A stretch of 64,000 nucleotides of DNA from a bacterium YEK0313 (GCA_000751295.2 CCMO02000001.1:2343501-2407500); one strand, 5' to 3'. Positions 16,682 to 25,413 are shown, numbered from the stretch's first letter. Made by a program: numbers and translations. Notes: generated from the sequence alone by a model not told the origin.

Positions 16682-18643
16682 TCAGGCCGCCCTGGCCGCG
16701 CATGCCGCCGCGCCAGCGACGGCAATGCGTTCCGGTGGACCGAGGCCGAGGCCGCCATCGGGCGTTGCCACCAGCGTATGGATGTAGAAGCAGGTCTCGG
16801 CCGCGTCGGTCGCCTCCATGACCGGCGAGGGCGCCGAGACGATGGTGAGGCCGGCGCATTCGCCGATCCAGTCGATGTGGCGATGGCCGTGCATGGCGAC
16901 GATGCGATGGGCCGCATGGCTGAGGCGGCGGACGAACCAGCTGCCGTTGATCAGCGCCGTGCCGATCCGCTCCGACAGGGCGCGGGCCGGCATCGGATAT
17001 TCCACGAGATGGTGGTGCAGCGCGATGATCCAGCGCGCGCCGGGATAGGCCGCCAGCACTTTCTCGATCGCCAGAGCCTGCTCGGCCGAGACGAGGCCAA
17101 GCGCGTTGGTGAAGGAAAAATGCGTCTCCGCATTGGAATCGGCGAGGATCACCCCCAGCCCGTCCGGTTCCCGCGGCGGCAGGACCTGCGGAAAGAGATC
17201 GGGCCAGAGCTGGCCGAACCGACCGGCTTCACGCCAGGAGCCGGTGTCGGAGAATTCGGCAAGGCTTGAAAGACGGGGCGCGAGAGTCGCCGCGAGCGTC
17301 GGGCCGAGCATATCGGCGCGCCGGTCGACGAGATGCACTTTCGATCCCTGGATCGCCGCCATGGCCGACAGCATCCGCAATTGGCGCAGGCGTTTGGCCG
17401 GGCTCATCGGCAGGTCGAGACGCGCCGGATTGGTGCGGTCGACGACATTGACGTCATGGTTGCCGGGCAGGACCAGCATGCGCTCGGCAAGATGCGGATA
17501 GGCGGCGAGCAGATCGAAAAAGGCCGCCCATTCCGCCGAGCGGCCGGCATCGGTCGTATCGCCGGTCAACAGGATGAGATCGAGCGGCTCGGCCGCGTGG
17601 AGCGCGTCGAGCCGTTGCAGCACGGCGGCGATCCGGCCATTGCCCCGGGGCCCCGACCGGCCGCTCTCGATCCTCAGGCCATAGGGCTCGCCGACCCCGT
17701 GCAGGTCGGAGAGATGGGCGACGCGCCAGGCCTTGCCGGCCGTCGGATCCGCGGTCGCAAATCCCTGCAGTGCCCGCGGCTGGGGCATCAGCGCGTCGGC
17801 GATCGACCAGACCAGGGCGACGGCGGCGAGATAGAGGCCGATCAGCACGACGGAATTGGCGAGCGCGGTCTTGGCGAGCTGATAGGGCGAGGCGAGATCG
17901 GCGAACTCGCCGATCCAGGACGAGGCGCGCCAGGCCGCCGCCGTGGCGGACAGGGCGAGGCCCGACAGGACGAGGCCGGCGGCGACCGACGTCGCCGCAC
18001 GCAGCCGGGCGCGGCCGGCCTCGGTCGTATCGGTGGGCAGCAGCTTTTCGGCAAAGTGCCGAAGCGCTTCGCGGCATGCCGCGTAGAAAGGCTGGACGGC
18101 GAGCGAATTGAGCTGCCAGAAATTGCTCTCGGCGGCCCGGAACAATGGCCGGATGCCGTACCAGCCAGCGAGCGCGACGATCAGCAGCAGGACGAGGGCG
18201 CCCAGTCCGGCGAAGGGCGCGGCAAGATTGGTCTTCAGCGCGATCGCCCAGCCGAGCGCCACCTGCGGGGCAAGGCCCAGCATGATGCCGGGGCCGATGA
18301 TCATCACGAACCAGGCGGCGATCAGCTTCGGCAGGCTGATCTCGGCGAACAGCGTTCCGGCAAGCGACAGCAGCGAGCGGCGCTTGGTGGCGAGCGCATC
18401 GTCCTCGACGTCGCCGAAACGCGGGTCGACGATCGGCGTCAGGGCCGGCGGGCGGAGTTCGTCCGATGACATTGGGCCGGATCCCATGGCGCGCGGCGGG
18501 AGCAGAACGAAGCCGTCATGGATCGATTTGAGCCGATCGAGGCGGGCCAGCGCAAGCGCCAGGGTGCCGCGGCGCGGCGATCGGCCGCTTGCCAGCACGG
18601 ACGTCAGATGGGCGAGGGCTGCGCGAAGGCTGGCTTGCGGCAT
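16682..18643 (-). CDS. Membrane-anchored calcineurin-like metallophosphoesterase
   Basis: The 653-residue protein has about four membrane spans in its first half (around residues 95-125, 140-160, 220-245, 265-290) and a calcineurin-like phosphoesterase domain in its second half. The metal motifs appear in order: SDLH, GDTTD, GNHD, LHHH and GHRH. The long N-terminal membrane part is unusual for the family and I do not recognise it. The start is uncertain: ATG 18643 is preferred because the extension to an upstream ATG at 18712 is arginine-rich and non-conserved in look. The target phosphoester is unknown. Confidence 0.8.
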   Translation of the reverse strand: MPQASLRAALAHLTSVLASGRSPRRGTLALALARLDRLKSIHDGFVLLPPRAMGSGPMSSDELRPPALTPIVDPRFGDVEDDALATKRRSLLSLAGTLFAEISLPKLIAAWFVMIIGPGIMLGLAPQVALGWAIALKTNLAAPFAGLGALVLLLIVALAGWYGIRPLFRAAESNFWQLNSLAVQPFYAACREALRHFAEKLLPTDTTEAGRARLRAATSVAAGLVLSGLALSATAAAWRASSWIGEFADLASPYQLAKTALANSVVLIGLYLAAVALVWSIADALMPQPRALQGFATADPTAGKAWRVAHLSDLHGVGEPYGLRIESGRSGPRGNGRIAAVLQRLDALHAAEPLDLILLTGDTTDAGRSAEWAAFFDLLAAYPHLAERMLVLPGNHDVNVVDRTNPARLDLPMSPAKRLRQLRMLSAMAAIQGSKVHLVDRRADMLGPTLAATLAPRLSSLAEFSDTGSWREAGRFGQLWPDLFPQVLPPREPDGLGVILADSNAETHFSFTNALGLVSAEQALAIEKVLAAYPGARWIIALHHHLVEYPMPARALSERIGTALINGSWFVRRLSHAAHRIVAMHGHRHIDWIGECAGLTIVSAPSPVMEATDAAETCFYIHTLVATPDGGLGLGPPERIAVAGAAACAARAA

Positions 18644-18770
18644 GGACGACCCGCGGCTCCGGCGCGGGCAGGGACGCTTCCGCCGCGCCGGGCGAGTATC
18701 CAGGCGGTCCATTGCGCCGACATGATGCCGGGGCGGACGGATACCCCGGCGGCGTGGCCGGCGGTCGCAG

Positions 18771-19175
18771 TCAGGCGGGCCGAGCGTCCGGCAGCCACTC
18801 CTCGAGCGTCACCTCGAAGGTCATGCAGATCGGATTGGCCCCGGCGACGAAGGGGCCGCCATGCAGCGCGCCGTCGGTGCCGGCGACGACGCCCGACAGG
18901 GCGGCGCCGAGTGAACCGTCGGGCTTTTCGCGAACCTCGCCGGCGAGGCTGACGATCTCCACTGCCGGCCCGGCGACCTCGATCAGGCCGCCGTCGCGCG
19001 TCGCCAGGCAGGCATCGACCAGGCTGCCGAGCGCGCCGCGAACGAAGGCGTTGCGGAAGCCCTGGGCAAGGCACAGCTTCTCGACGCCCTGGACCAGGTC
19101 CTCGTTGGGGGCGATGCGGGCATAGGCAACGCGGCCCATGCGTCCGGTCTCGACGATGGCGGGGGCCTCGCTCAT
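18771..19175 (-). CDS. DUF296/PCC-domain protein (short form)
   Basis: The 134-residue protein fits the DUF296 or PPC/PCC domain (Plants and Prokaryotes Conserved): VEKLCLAQGFRNAFVRGALGSL, then GALHGGPFVAGANPICMTFEVTLEEW at the C-terminus, which is the family's Gly-Gly signature strand. Bacterial members form trimers; their activity is unknown. Its ATG overlaps the stop of the upstream gene by 4 nt (ATGA), so it is the last gene of a translationally coupled three-gene operon. Confidence 0.78.
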   Translation of the reverse strand: MSEAPAIVETGRMGRVAYARIAPNEDLVQGVEKLCLAQGFRNAFVRGALGSLVDACLATRDGGLIEVAGPAVEIVSLAGEVREKPDGSLGAALSGVVAGTDGALHGGPFVAGANPICMTFEVTLEEWLPDARPA

Positions 19176-19744
19176 ATCCTCAGGGCTCCATGGTGTGCAT
19201 GGGACGGATCGACCGCCTGCGGCTTAAGCAGCGGGATGTTGGTTTCGGGGTCGAAGGCCTGGCGCAGCTCGAAATCATCAAGCGAGGTGACGAGAACGGG
19301 GATCGGCACAGGGCCGACGATCGAGCGGTCGGTGAGGATGTGCCCTCCCATCATGGCGCCGCCGGCGGTACGGATGGCGGCGTGACAATGGACCAGGGGT
19401 GCGCCGTCCAGCGCCTTGCCGATGGTGGCATTGCCGAACACCAGGAAGGCGCGGCCGGCCGGGATCGGATGCGTATAGGCGATGACCGCGCGCCCGCTCG
19501 GGTCGGGCGGTGCGACGCAATAGTCCAGCCTGTCGAAGAAGCCGCCGAGAATGGTCGTCGAGGCCGAGGTGATGCCGATCGCCGCGAGTGGCGCGACCAG
19601 CGCGTCGAACAGGCTGCGGCCCGGCTGAAGCTGCAGCCGGACGTGCCGGGCGGCGGCGGAGGCGAGGCTCTGGATCCGGACCGGATTGAACCGGCCGGGA
19701 TGGATCAGCGTGCGGGGGCGAGGGAACGGCGTCACGGCATTCAT
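19172..19744 (-). CDS. DUF296/PCC-domain protein (long form)
   Basis: The 190-residue protein is a second, diverged DUF296/PCC-like protein: RHVRLQLQPGRSLFDALVAPLAAIGI (about residues 29-54) and LVHCHAAIRTAGGAMMGGHILTDRS (about 121-145), which carries the His-Cys-His and GGH signature. It has an N-terminal extension (about 25 residues, PRTLIHPGRFNPVR) and a C-terminal extension ending HAHHGALRI. Histidines could bind a metal. It overlaps the genes on both sides by 4 nt. Pairing of two distinct PCC proteins suggests a hetero-oligomer. Confidence 0.7.
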   Translation of the reverse strand: MNAVTPFPRPRTLIHPGRFNPVRIQSLASAAARHVRLQLQPGRSLFDALVAPLAAIGITSASTTILGGFFDRLDYCVAPPDPSGRAVIAYTHPIPAGRAFLVFGNATIGKALDGAPLVHCHAAIRTAGGAMMGGHILTDRSIVGPVPIPVLVTSLDDFELRQAFDPETNIPLLKPQAVDPSHAHHGALRI

Positions 19745-20040
19745 GCCACGGCCGCTTCCAGCATCCGGCCGGCGGAGCGATCGGCTCCCGGCCTGCCGGC
19801 GCCCGAGCCGGGGCCGGCATAGGTCAGCGCCGCGATGCCCGGCAGGCGCTCGACCAGCGCAAGGAAGGTCTCGACCGAGAGCGCGCCGCGCGGCGCGAAG
19901 GCAATGGCGATCCGCGCCGGCTCGCCATCGGCCGCCGTCATGGTCACCCCGTCCAGCCGGTAGTTGAGCTTGCGCAGGATGTCGAGCGCCCGCGGCAGGT
20001 CGTCGAGCGGATTGTCCGAGCGGAATTCGGTCCGATGCAT
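19741..20040 (-). CDS. Small ACT-domain-like protein
   Basis: The 99-residue protein has no firm family, but residues about 16-72 (RALDILRKLNYRLDGVTMTAADGEPARIAIAF...FLALVERLPGIAALTY) have the beta-alpha-beta-beta-alpha-beta pattern of an ACT domain, as in small regulatory subunits of acetohydroxyacid synthase. It is first in the operon with the two DUF296/PCC genes and divergent from an Lrp/AsnC regulator, which also senses amino acids through an ACT-like RAM domain. A role in binding an amino acid is an inference. Confidence 0.55.
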   Translation of the reverse strand: MHRTEFRSDNPLDDLPRALDILRKLNYRLDGVTMTAADGEPARIAIAFAPRGALSVETFLALVERLPGIAALTYAGPGSGAGRPGADRSAGRMLEAAVA

Positions 20041-20147
20041 GAGAGCCCCCAGGAATGGCGAGGAAGCCTAGCGCGGCGGCGGCAGCAAGACTTGCCGAAG
20101 ATGTCGCTGATGGCTGGCATGTCGAGCCGATCGTTTTGCCAAAAGCC

Positions 20148-20163
20148 ATCTTGCCGGTAAGAT
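20148..20163. promoter_or_regulatory. Palindromic probable Lrp/AsnC operator
   Basis: ATCTT and AAGAT flank GCCGGT, giving a 16-bp palindrome with one mismatched pair, and further outward CCAAAA and TTTGG add weaker symmetry. The AT-rich site lies between the ACT/PCC operon and the Lrp-type regulator gene, 35 bp before the latter's start. Confidence 0.55.
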
Positions 20164-20197
20164 CATTTGGTATATTGCACTGCAGCGAGAATGCCCC

Positions 20198-20668
20198 ATG
20201 TCCCGTTCCCTGGACGCGATCGACCGCAAGATCCTGACCGAGCAGACCGCCAACGGCCGCCTGTCGATGAGCGAGCTCGCCGGCCGGGTCGGCCTGTCGA
20301 CCAGCCCGTGCTGGCAGCGCGTGAAGCGCCTCGAGCTCGACGGCACGATCCAGAGCTATGCGGCGATCCTCGATCAGTCCCGTCTCGGCCTCACCGAGAC
20401 CGTCATCATCGAAGTGACGCTGGAGCGCCACGACGACGAGGTGCTGGAACGGTTCGGCGCCGCCATGGCGGCGCTGCCGGAGGTGCTGGAGGCCTATCTG
20501 ACGACCGGCGAATACGACTACTTCCTCAAGGTCGCGGTCAGCGGCACGGCCGGGTACGAGGAGTTCCTCCGCAAGAAGCTCTACAAGATCCCCGGCGTGC
20601 GCCACTCGCGCTCGTGTTTCGCGCTGAAGTGCCTGAAGCGCAGCCTGTCCGTCGTGCCCGAGCACTGA
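20198..20668 (+). CDS. Lrp/AsnC-family transcriptional regulator
   Basis: The 156-residue protein has an N-terminal helix-turn-helix (LDAIDRKILTEQTANGRLSMSELAGRVGLSTSPCWQRVKRLE, residues 5-46) and a C-terminal RAM (ACT-like) ligand domain with the GEYDYFLKV core. It is close to typical Lrp length. It diverges from the ACT/PCC operon with a palindrome between, so it probably regulates that operon and itself in response to an amino acid. Confidence 0.92.
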   Translation: MSRSLDAIDRKILTEQTANGRLSMSELAGRVGLSTSPCWQRVKRLELDGTIQSYAAILDQSRLGLTETVIIEVTLERHDDEVLERFGAAMAALPEVLEAYLTTGEYDYFLKVAVSGTAGYEEFLRKKLYKIPGVRHSRSCFALKCLKRSLSVVPEH

Positions 20669-20792
20669 CGCCGCAATTCCGCGCGATCCGGATTGCCGCC
20701 GCGCGATCCGGATAGCGCCGATCGCCCGGTCCGTGCTCGCGTGGCAGCATCGGCCGGTCGCCTGAAAGACCGTGCCACCAGGGAGGATGACA

Positions 20793-21242
20793 ATGGCTGC
20801 GCTCGACAAGGGCATTACCGAGAAAGGCACCGGCTACGCCGGCAAGACCTGGAACATTCTGGGCCAGGTCTATTTCCCGAAGGCCGTCTGCGAGAGCACC
20901 TTCGCCTTCGAGACCAACAGCGAGCCCGGCCAGTTCGTGCCGGTCCATGTCCATCCGACCCAGGAGGAGTTCATCCTGGTGCAGGAGGGCGAGCTCGACC
21001 TGAAGCTGGACGGCAAATGGCTGAAGGCGAAAGCCGGCGACCTCGTGCGCATGCCGCGCGGTGTCCCCCACGGCTATTTCAACAAGTCTGACAAGCCGGC
21101 GCGCGCGCTGTTCTGGGTCTCCCCCGCGCGCATGCTGGAGGAGCTGTTCAACAACCTCCACAACGTCGCCGACCCGCAGGAGGTGGTGAAGATCTCGGCG
21201 CGCCACGAGGTCGAGTTCCTGCCGCCCGAGGCCAATGCGTGA
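20793..21242 (+). CDS. Cupin-domain protein next to a flavin monooxygenase
   Basis: The 149-residue protein is a single cupin: PVHVHPTQEEFILVQEGELDLKLDG (metal-type His-x-His...Glu, about residues 47-72) and AGDLVRMPRGVPHGYFNK with a second His. The C-terminal stretch HNVADPQEVVKISARHEVEFLPP is shared almost word for word with the cupin half of the fused protein at 35750-37030, making the two close homologues. ATG 20793 has GGGAGGA upstream. It is probably co-transcribed with the flavin monooxygenase 103 bp downstream. Confidence 0.82.
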   Translation: MAALDKGITEKGTGYAGKTWNILGQVYFPKAVCESTFAFETNSEPGQFVPVHVHPTQEEFILVQEGELDLKLDGKWLKAKAGDLVRMPRGVPHGYFNKSDKPARALFWVSPARMLEELFNNLHNVADPQEVVKISARHEVEFLPPEANA

Positions 21243-21253
21243 AGCGGCCTGCG

Positions 21254-21276
21254 CGCGCGGGCGATAAGCCCGCGCG
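21254..21276 (+). terminator. GC-rich hairpin after the cupin gene
   Basis: CGCGCGGGC and GCCCGCGCG form a 9-bp stem with a GATAA loop, starting 12 nt after the cupin stop. There is no U-tract, so it may reduce read-through or protect the cupin mRNA end rather than terminate fully. Confidence 0.4.
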
Positions 21277-21345
21277 GCGGCGTCCCTCCGCAGCATCGAC
21301 CCGCCCGTTCAAGGGCATGTGGCCTGTTCAACCAGGAAGACGATC

Positions 21346-22836
21346 ATGGTTGCCCAGAAGAATGTCTGCATCATCGGCGCCGGCATTTCCGGCCTCGCCG
21401 CCGGCAAGGTGTTCAAGCAGCACGGCCACAGGATCACGATCCTCGAGCGGGCCGGCGGCATCGGCGGCGTCTGGGATCCCGCCCGTTCCTATCCGGACGT
21501 GCAGACGCAAAGTCCGAAGGAACTCTATCGCTATACCAGCAAGGCCATGCCGGCCGATTTTCCGGAATGGCCGAAGGGGCCGCAGGTCCACCGCTATCTC
21601 ACCGACTTTGCCGAGGACAACGGCTTGACCGAGCATATCAGGCTCGGCGTCCGCGTGACCGGCATGGCCCGGCGCGGCGAGGGCAGGCCCGGCTGGGTGC
21701 TGGATCTGGAGACGCCCGGGGGGACGGCGCGCGAGGACTATGACTTCGTCGCCGTCTGCACCGGCCAGTTCAGCGACAAGAACGTGGTGGTTCATCCGGG
21801 CGACGAGGCCTTCAAGGCGGCCGGCGGCGTCATCGTTCATTCCTCGGACTACAACGATCCAGCCGCCCTCAAGGGCAAGCGCGTGATCGTGCTCGGCGGC
21901 TCGAAATCGGCGACCGACATTGCCGTCAACGCGGTCAGGGCCGGCGCATCGGCCGTCACCAACGTGATGCGCGAACCGGTCTGGCGCATTCCCTATTTCC
22001 TCGGTGGCCTGATCAACTTCAAGCGCGTCATCTACTGCCGCGCCCAGGAGGAGATGTTCCGCGGCTGGGGCGCAGGCACGCGCTCGCGCCTTCTCCACGG
22101 AGTGAGCAGGCCTTTCACCTGGGCCAATTGGCGGGCGCTGGAAAGCCTTCTGAAGGTGCAGTTCAAGCTGAAGAAGGTCGGCATGGTGCCGAAGGTGCCG
22201 ATCGAGGAGACGATCAACTGCTCGGTTCCGATCGCGACCCCGGGCTATTTTCCGATGCTTGCCGACGGGCGGCTCAAGGCGGAGCTCGGCACGATCGAGC
22301 GCTATGACGGCCGCACCGTCGTGCTCAGCAGCGGCAAGCGGCTTGAGGCCGATGTCGTCATCCTCGCAACGGGATGGAAGCTCGGCGTGCCGTTCCTTCC
22401 CGAGGACTACCGCAAGCGGCTGGTCGATCCCGACGGGCAGTACCGGCTCTATCGCATCATTGCCAATCCCGACGTGCCGGATATGGGCTTCGTCGGCTTC
22501 AACTCGTCCTTCGCGACGGTTCTCTGCGCGGAAATGGCGGCCAACTGGCTGGTGCGCTACGCCGACGGCCAGCTCGCCCGCCAGCCGACAGCCGCGCAGA
22601 TGCGCGAGAATATCGAGATGATGCTGCATTTCCGGCGGGTCGAGCGGCCGGCGGCCGGCGTCTATGGCGGGCTCTGCGTCGCGCCCTACCATTTCCGGCA
22701 TCTCGACGAACTGCTCGACGACATCGGTGCCACGGAGCGCCGCCGCAGCCCGCTGGTCGAAAAGTTCACGCCGCCCGATGCCGACGCCTTCGCACGCTAT
22801 CTCGCCTCGGCGCCGCAATATCGGGTGGCGGAGTGA
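21346..22836 (+). CDS. FAD-dependent flavin-containing monooxygenase (FMO-like)
   Basis: The 496-residue enzyme has an N-terminal FAD Rossmann motif (IIGAGISGLAAG, about residues 9-20), the FMO-type HSSDYND segment (around residue 165), an NADPH motif VLGGSKSATDIA, and the late ILATGWK segment near residue 345. It is nearer to FMOs than to Baeyer-Villiger enzymes. It probably oxygenates a small hydrophobic substrate with NADPH and O2. It follows a cupin gene of a family that also sits beside the monooxygenase at 37.8 kb. ATG 21346 follows AGGAAGACGATC. Confidence 0.87.
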   Translation: MVAQKNVCIIGAGISGLAAGKVFKQHGHRITILERAGGIGGVWDPARSYPDVQTQSPKELYRYTSKAMPADFPEWPKGPQVHRYLTDFAEDNGLTEHIRLGVRVTGMARRGEGRPGWVLDLETPGGTAREDYDFVAVCTGQFSDKNVVVHPGDEAFKAAGGVIVHSSDYNDPAALKGKRVIVLGGSKSATDIAVNAVRAGASAVTNVMREPVWRIPYFLGGLINFKRVIYCRAQEEMFRGWGAGTRSRLLHGVSRPFTWANWRALESLLKVQFKLKKVGMVPKVPIEETINCSVPIATPGYFPMLADGRLKAELGTIERYDGRTVVLSSGKRLEADVVILATGWKLGVPFLPEDYRKRLVDPDGQYRLYRIIANPDVPDMGFVGFNSSFATVLCAEMAANWLVRYADGQLARQPTAAQMRENIEMMLHFRRVERPAAGVYGGLCVAPYHFRHLDELLDDIGATERRRSPLVEKFTPPDADAFARYLASAPQYRVAE

Positions 22837-22837
22837 A

Positions 22838-22910
22838 GTTGCCCCGGTTTTGTGGACACCCGAACAATAGCGTGAGGAGTTCACGATGCCACGAGGACGC
22901 GCGCCCTATT
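22838..22910. other. Possible insertion-sequence end remnant
   Basis: GTTGCCCCGGTTTTGTGGAC, directly after the monooxygenase stop and followed by a GAGGAG-spaced ATGCCACGAGGACGC, resembles the terminal repeat and first transposase codons of IS3-type elements. No transposase body follows, so at most a short relic is present. Confidence 0.2.
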
Positions 22911-22935
22911 CGCTATTCGCCATTTGCCACCCCCA

Positions 22936-23931
22936 TCACCGTCTGCGCTTCGTCTGCGACGGCGTCTCGCCGTAGCGGGCGGCATAGGCCGCGGCGGCGC
23001 GGCCGGCATGGCCGAGGCCTGAGCGGAAGATCATTTCGGTCACGCTGCTGTCGTCGCTGCCGTCGGCAAGCGCCGCGCGCAGGCGTTCGAGCCTGATCTG
23101 CTGCAGCCGTTCGGTCAGGGTGTGGCCGCGATGCTGGCGAAACGCCTCCTGCAGCGCGCGCAGGCTGGTGCCGGCGGCCCGGGCGACATCGGCCATGGCG
23201 ATGGCCTCGCCGGCATGGCCGACGAGATAGTCCTCGGCCCGTCTCACGGCCGCCGGGCCGGGAAGAGGCGCCGGCCGCCCGATCGACGCGCTCCTGTCAT
23301 GGACGAGCCCGGTCAGCATGAGCGTCGCCAGGCCGTCCCGCAGCAGCACCTGATAGGGCTCCGGAACCGGCCCGGCGCCGTCGGCGGCGGCCCGCATCAG
23401 GTCGACATGCCGGAAGAGCGCCGCCCCGGCCGATTGAGTGAGGTCGATGCCGGTCGAGAATTCCACCGTCATGTTCGGCCGGTCGAGCATGGCGCCGCAG
23501 AGCCGTTCGAGCTCTTCGCGGCGGATCAGCACGATGATCTTCTGGCAGCCGTCCTGCCAGATCATGCGTGTCGGCAGGGTGGGTGACAGGACCGTGGCGC
23601 CGCGACCGGCGGCGGCATCGGCGACGACGGTGCCGCACCGTACCTGCGCCGCGCCGCGCACCGGCACCTGCAGCAGGAAGAAGCGGCTGAGCTCCCCGGG
23701 ATCGATCTCGACCGCACTGCCATAGGCCACGAAATTCACGGAATAGCCGGCCTGGGATGCGCTGTGGTGGCGCGCATGGAAACCGCTCGCCTCGCGCGTA
23801 AGCGGGGTCAGGAAATGCGGGCAGAAGATGCGCCCCACCGCCTCGCGCGCCTCGTCGGGCGAGCGCGTATCGACGAGGCCGAAGCGCGCGAGCGGCGCCG
23901 GCGAGACCGGGTCGTATGTGTCTGGCTGCAT
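22936..23931 (-). CDS. AraC-family transcriptional regulator (AraC_binding_2-type)
   Basis: The 331-residue protein has an N-terminal sensory domain (about 1-200; FHARHHSASQAGYSVNFVAYGSAVEI...FFLLQVPVRGAAQV) typical of the aromatic-catabolism AraC/XylS-like regulators and a C-terminal HTH_18 domain (about 230-328; IAMADVARAAGTSLRALQEAFRQHRGHTLTERLQQIRLERLR). It converges on the flavin monooxygenase gene, so its target may be the cupin/monooxygenase pair. Confidence 0.87.
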   Translation of the reverse strand: MQPDTYDPVSPAPLARFGLVDTRSPDEAREAVGRIFCPHFLTPLTREASGFHARHHSASQAGYSVNFVAYGSAVEIDPGELSRFFLLQVPVRGAAQVRCGTVVADAAAGRGATVLSPTLPTRMIWQDGCQKIIVLIRREELERLCGAMLDRPNMTVEFSTGIDLTQSAGAALFRHVDLMRAAADGAGPVPEPYQVLLRDGLATLMLTGLVHDRSASIGRPAPLPGPAAVRRAEDYLVGHAGEAIAMADVARAAGTSLRALQEAFRQHRGHTLTERLQQIRLERLRAALADGSDDSSVTEMIFRSGLGHAGRAAAAYAARYGETPSQTKRRR

Positions 23932-24122
23932 GGCGTCTTCCTCCAGCCAGGCGAGCTCTCTTTTTTCAGGACTATGCAGGCAAAGCGCAGTTTCGCAAAG
24001 GCACTAGCGGCGCAGACGGGCTGCGATGTCGGCGGGACGCTGCGTTAAGCGTGACAGCCGCAAGATCTTTGCTCTTCATGGTCCGATTGGAAAGGATGTG
24101 ATCGGCAGGTGAGGGGGGGCAG

Positions 24123-24554
24123 ATGGACGACGCGCTGATGCTGCGCCGCAGCATCATCATCAACCATGTGGCATCCGCTGCTTGCTGCATGGTGGGATCG
24201 GGCCTGCTAGTCTGGGGTTGCTGGGCGGCGCCCAGCCTTGGTTGGCCGTTGCTGGCGACAAGTAGTTTGATCCTGGCCGTCGGCTTCAGCATCGAGGTGG
24301 CAATCCATCTCGGCAGCCTGCCGTCGCTGCAATGGCGCTACCGCAGCGGGCTCGCGCTGGCGGGGCCGGATACGGAGACGCGTCACGTCGCGCTGGTGCT
24401 CGCGCTGTTCGGTGCGAGCGCCTTCGGCGCGATGGGGGCGCTATCGCTGTTTTCCGTGGGAATACAGGCCGACATGCGCAGCGACCGGCCTCGCTCCGAG
24501 ACAACGGCCGGGACGCCGCCGAAGGCGTCGGTCCTCCCGAAATCCCTCAAGTGA
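24123..24554 (+). CDS. Hypothetical membrane protein, three spans
   Basis: The 143-residue protein has hydrophobic segments at about residues 12-34, 39-63 and 88-112, suggesting three membrane spans, and a polar C-terminal tail. No family is recognised. ATG 24123 follows a purine-rich GAGGGGGGGCAG. Codon use is somewhat less GC-biased than the neighbours. Confidence 0.55.
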   Translation: MDDALMLRRSIIINHVASAACCMVGSGLLVWGCWAAPSLGWPLLATSSLILAVGFSIEVAIHLGSLPSLQWRYRSGLALAGPDTETRHVALVLALFGASAFGAMGALSLFSVGIQADMRSDRPRSETTAGTPPKASVLPKSLK

Positions 24555-24690
24555 CGACATTGTCCGTTGGGGGCAACCCTGAACAGGTTGCAGCCGGCGA
24601 TTGACGCAACGCAGGCGATGCGCCAATATTGGAACATAAGAAGAACAATGGTTATAAGCGTTGTCGAAACTGCGGCATCGGGGGATGTTC

Positions 24691-25413
24691 ATGCGTTCGA
24701 TGATGATCTTTGTGGCGTGCTTTGCGCTGCTGGGGTCTGGCCGGGCCGTGGCGGACGAGCGCGCCGTGCAGACGCCCTACGGCACGCTGACGATCCGCGA
24801 GGCGGACGACATGAAGTGCGTCTTCGCCGGCGACAGGCAGGTTCATTGCACCCAGGAGGATCTGCTGACCTTCGAGGGCGCGCCGATCATTCTGCAGGAT
24901 TATGCGGTCGTCCTGATCGGCGAGACCTGTGCCGGCAGCGCCTGCTGGCTGCCGGCGCCCAATCATTTCATCGTCCAGACGGCGCAGGACGCAAGCGTCC
25001 AGAAGACGCCGTTCAGCGCCTTCTGGTCCGAAACCCGGCCACAGATGACCGGGCCGAACGCCTTCACGATGGCCTTGCCCTATTTCGACGGCAAGGTGCG
25101 CTCGCTGCGATTTGCCGACGGGCGTTTCGCTTTCGAGCAGCGCGATGCGGAAGGCCCGACCGCGCTGACGGAGACCGATTGCGGGGAACTGTTCGAACAG
25201 GTGCTGGGCGAGTGCAGGGGATTTCAACAGGCCTGCGCCGAGGCTTTCGACGGCCTGTCGGAATTTGCGCGCCGGGTCGCCGAGAACGCGCGGCTGCGCT
25301 ATGCCCGGTTCCGGACGTCCGAGCTTGGCCGCCTGTGCCAGCGCGCCTGCACGAGCCGGCGGCCGTCCGATCAGATGGAGTTCAACAGGACCGTCTGCCA
25401 GCGCCCCGGCTGA
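24691..25413 (+). CDS. Hypothetical exported protein
   Basis: The 240-residue product begins with a clear signal peptide (MRSMMIFVACFALLGSGRAVA, cleavage before DE). The mature protein has a beta-rich first half (TPYGTLTIREADDMKCVFAGDRQVHC) and several cysteines spaced as CAGSACW, DCGELFEQVLGEC, QRAC and TVC, consistent with disulfides in the periplasm. No domain is recognised. ATG 24691 is chosen for its GGGGG ribosome-binding site 7 nt upstream. Confidence 0.65.
   Translation: MRSMMIFVACFALLGSGRAVADERAVQTPYGTLTIREADDMKCVFAGDRQVHCTQEDLLTFEGAPIILQDYAVVLIGETCAGSACWLPAPNHFIVQTAQDASVQKTPFSAFWSETRPQMTGPNAFTMALPYFDGKVRSLRFADGRFAFEQRDAEGPTALTETDCGELFEQVLGECRGFQQACAEAFDGLSEFARRVAENARLRYARFRTSELGRLCQRACTSRRPSDQMEFNRTVCQRPG

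Noticed and set aside
21328..22884. 518-codon minus-strand frame opposite the flavin monooxygenase
   Set aside because: Antisense to FAD and NADPH motifs; low-complexity translation.
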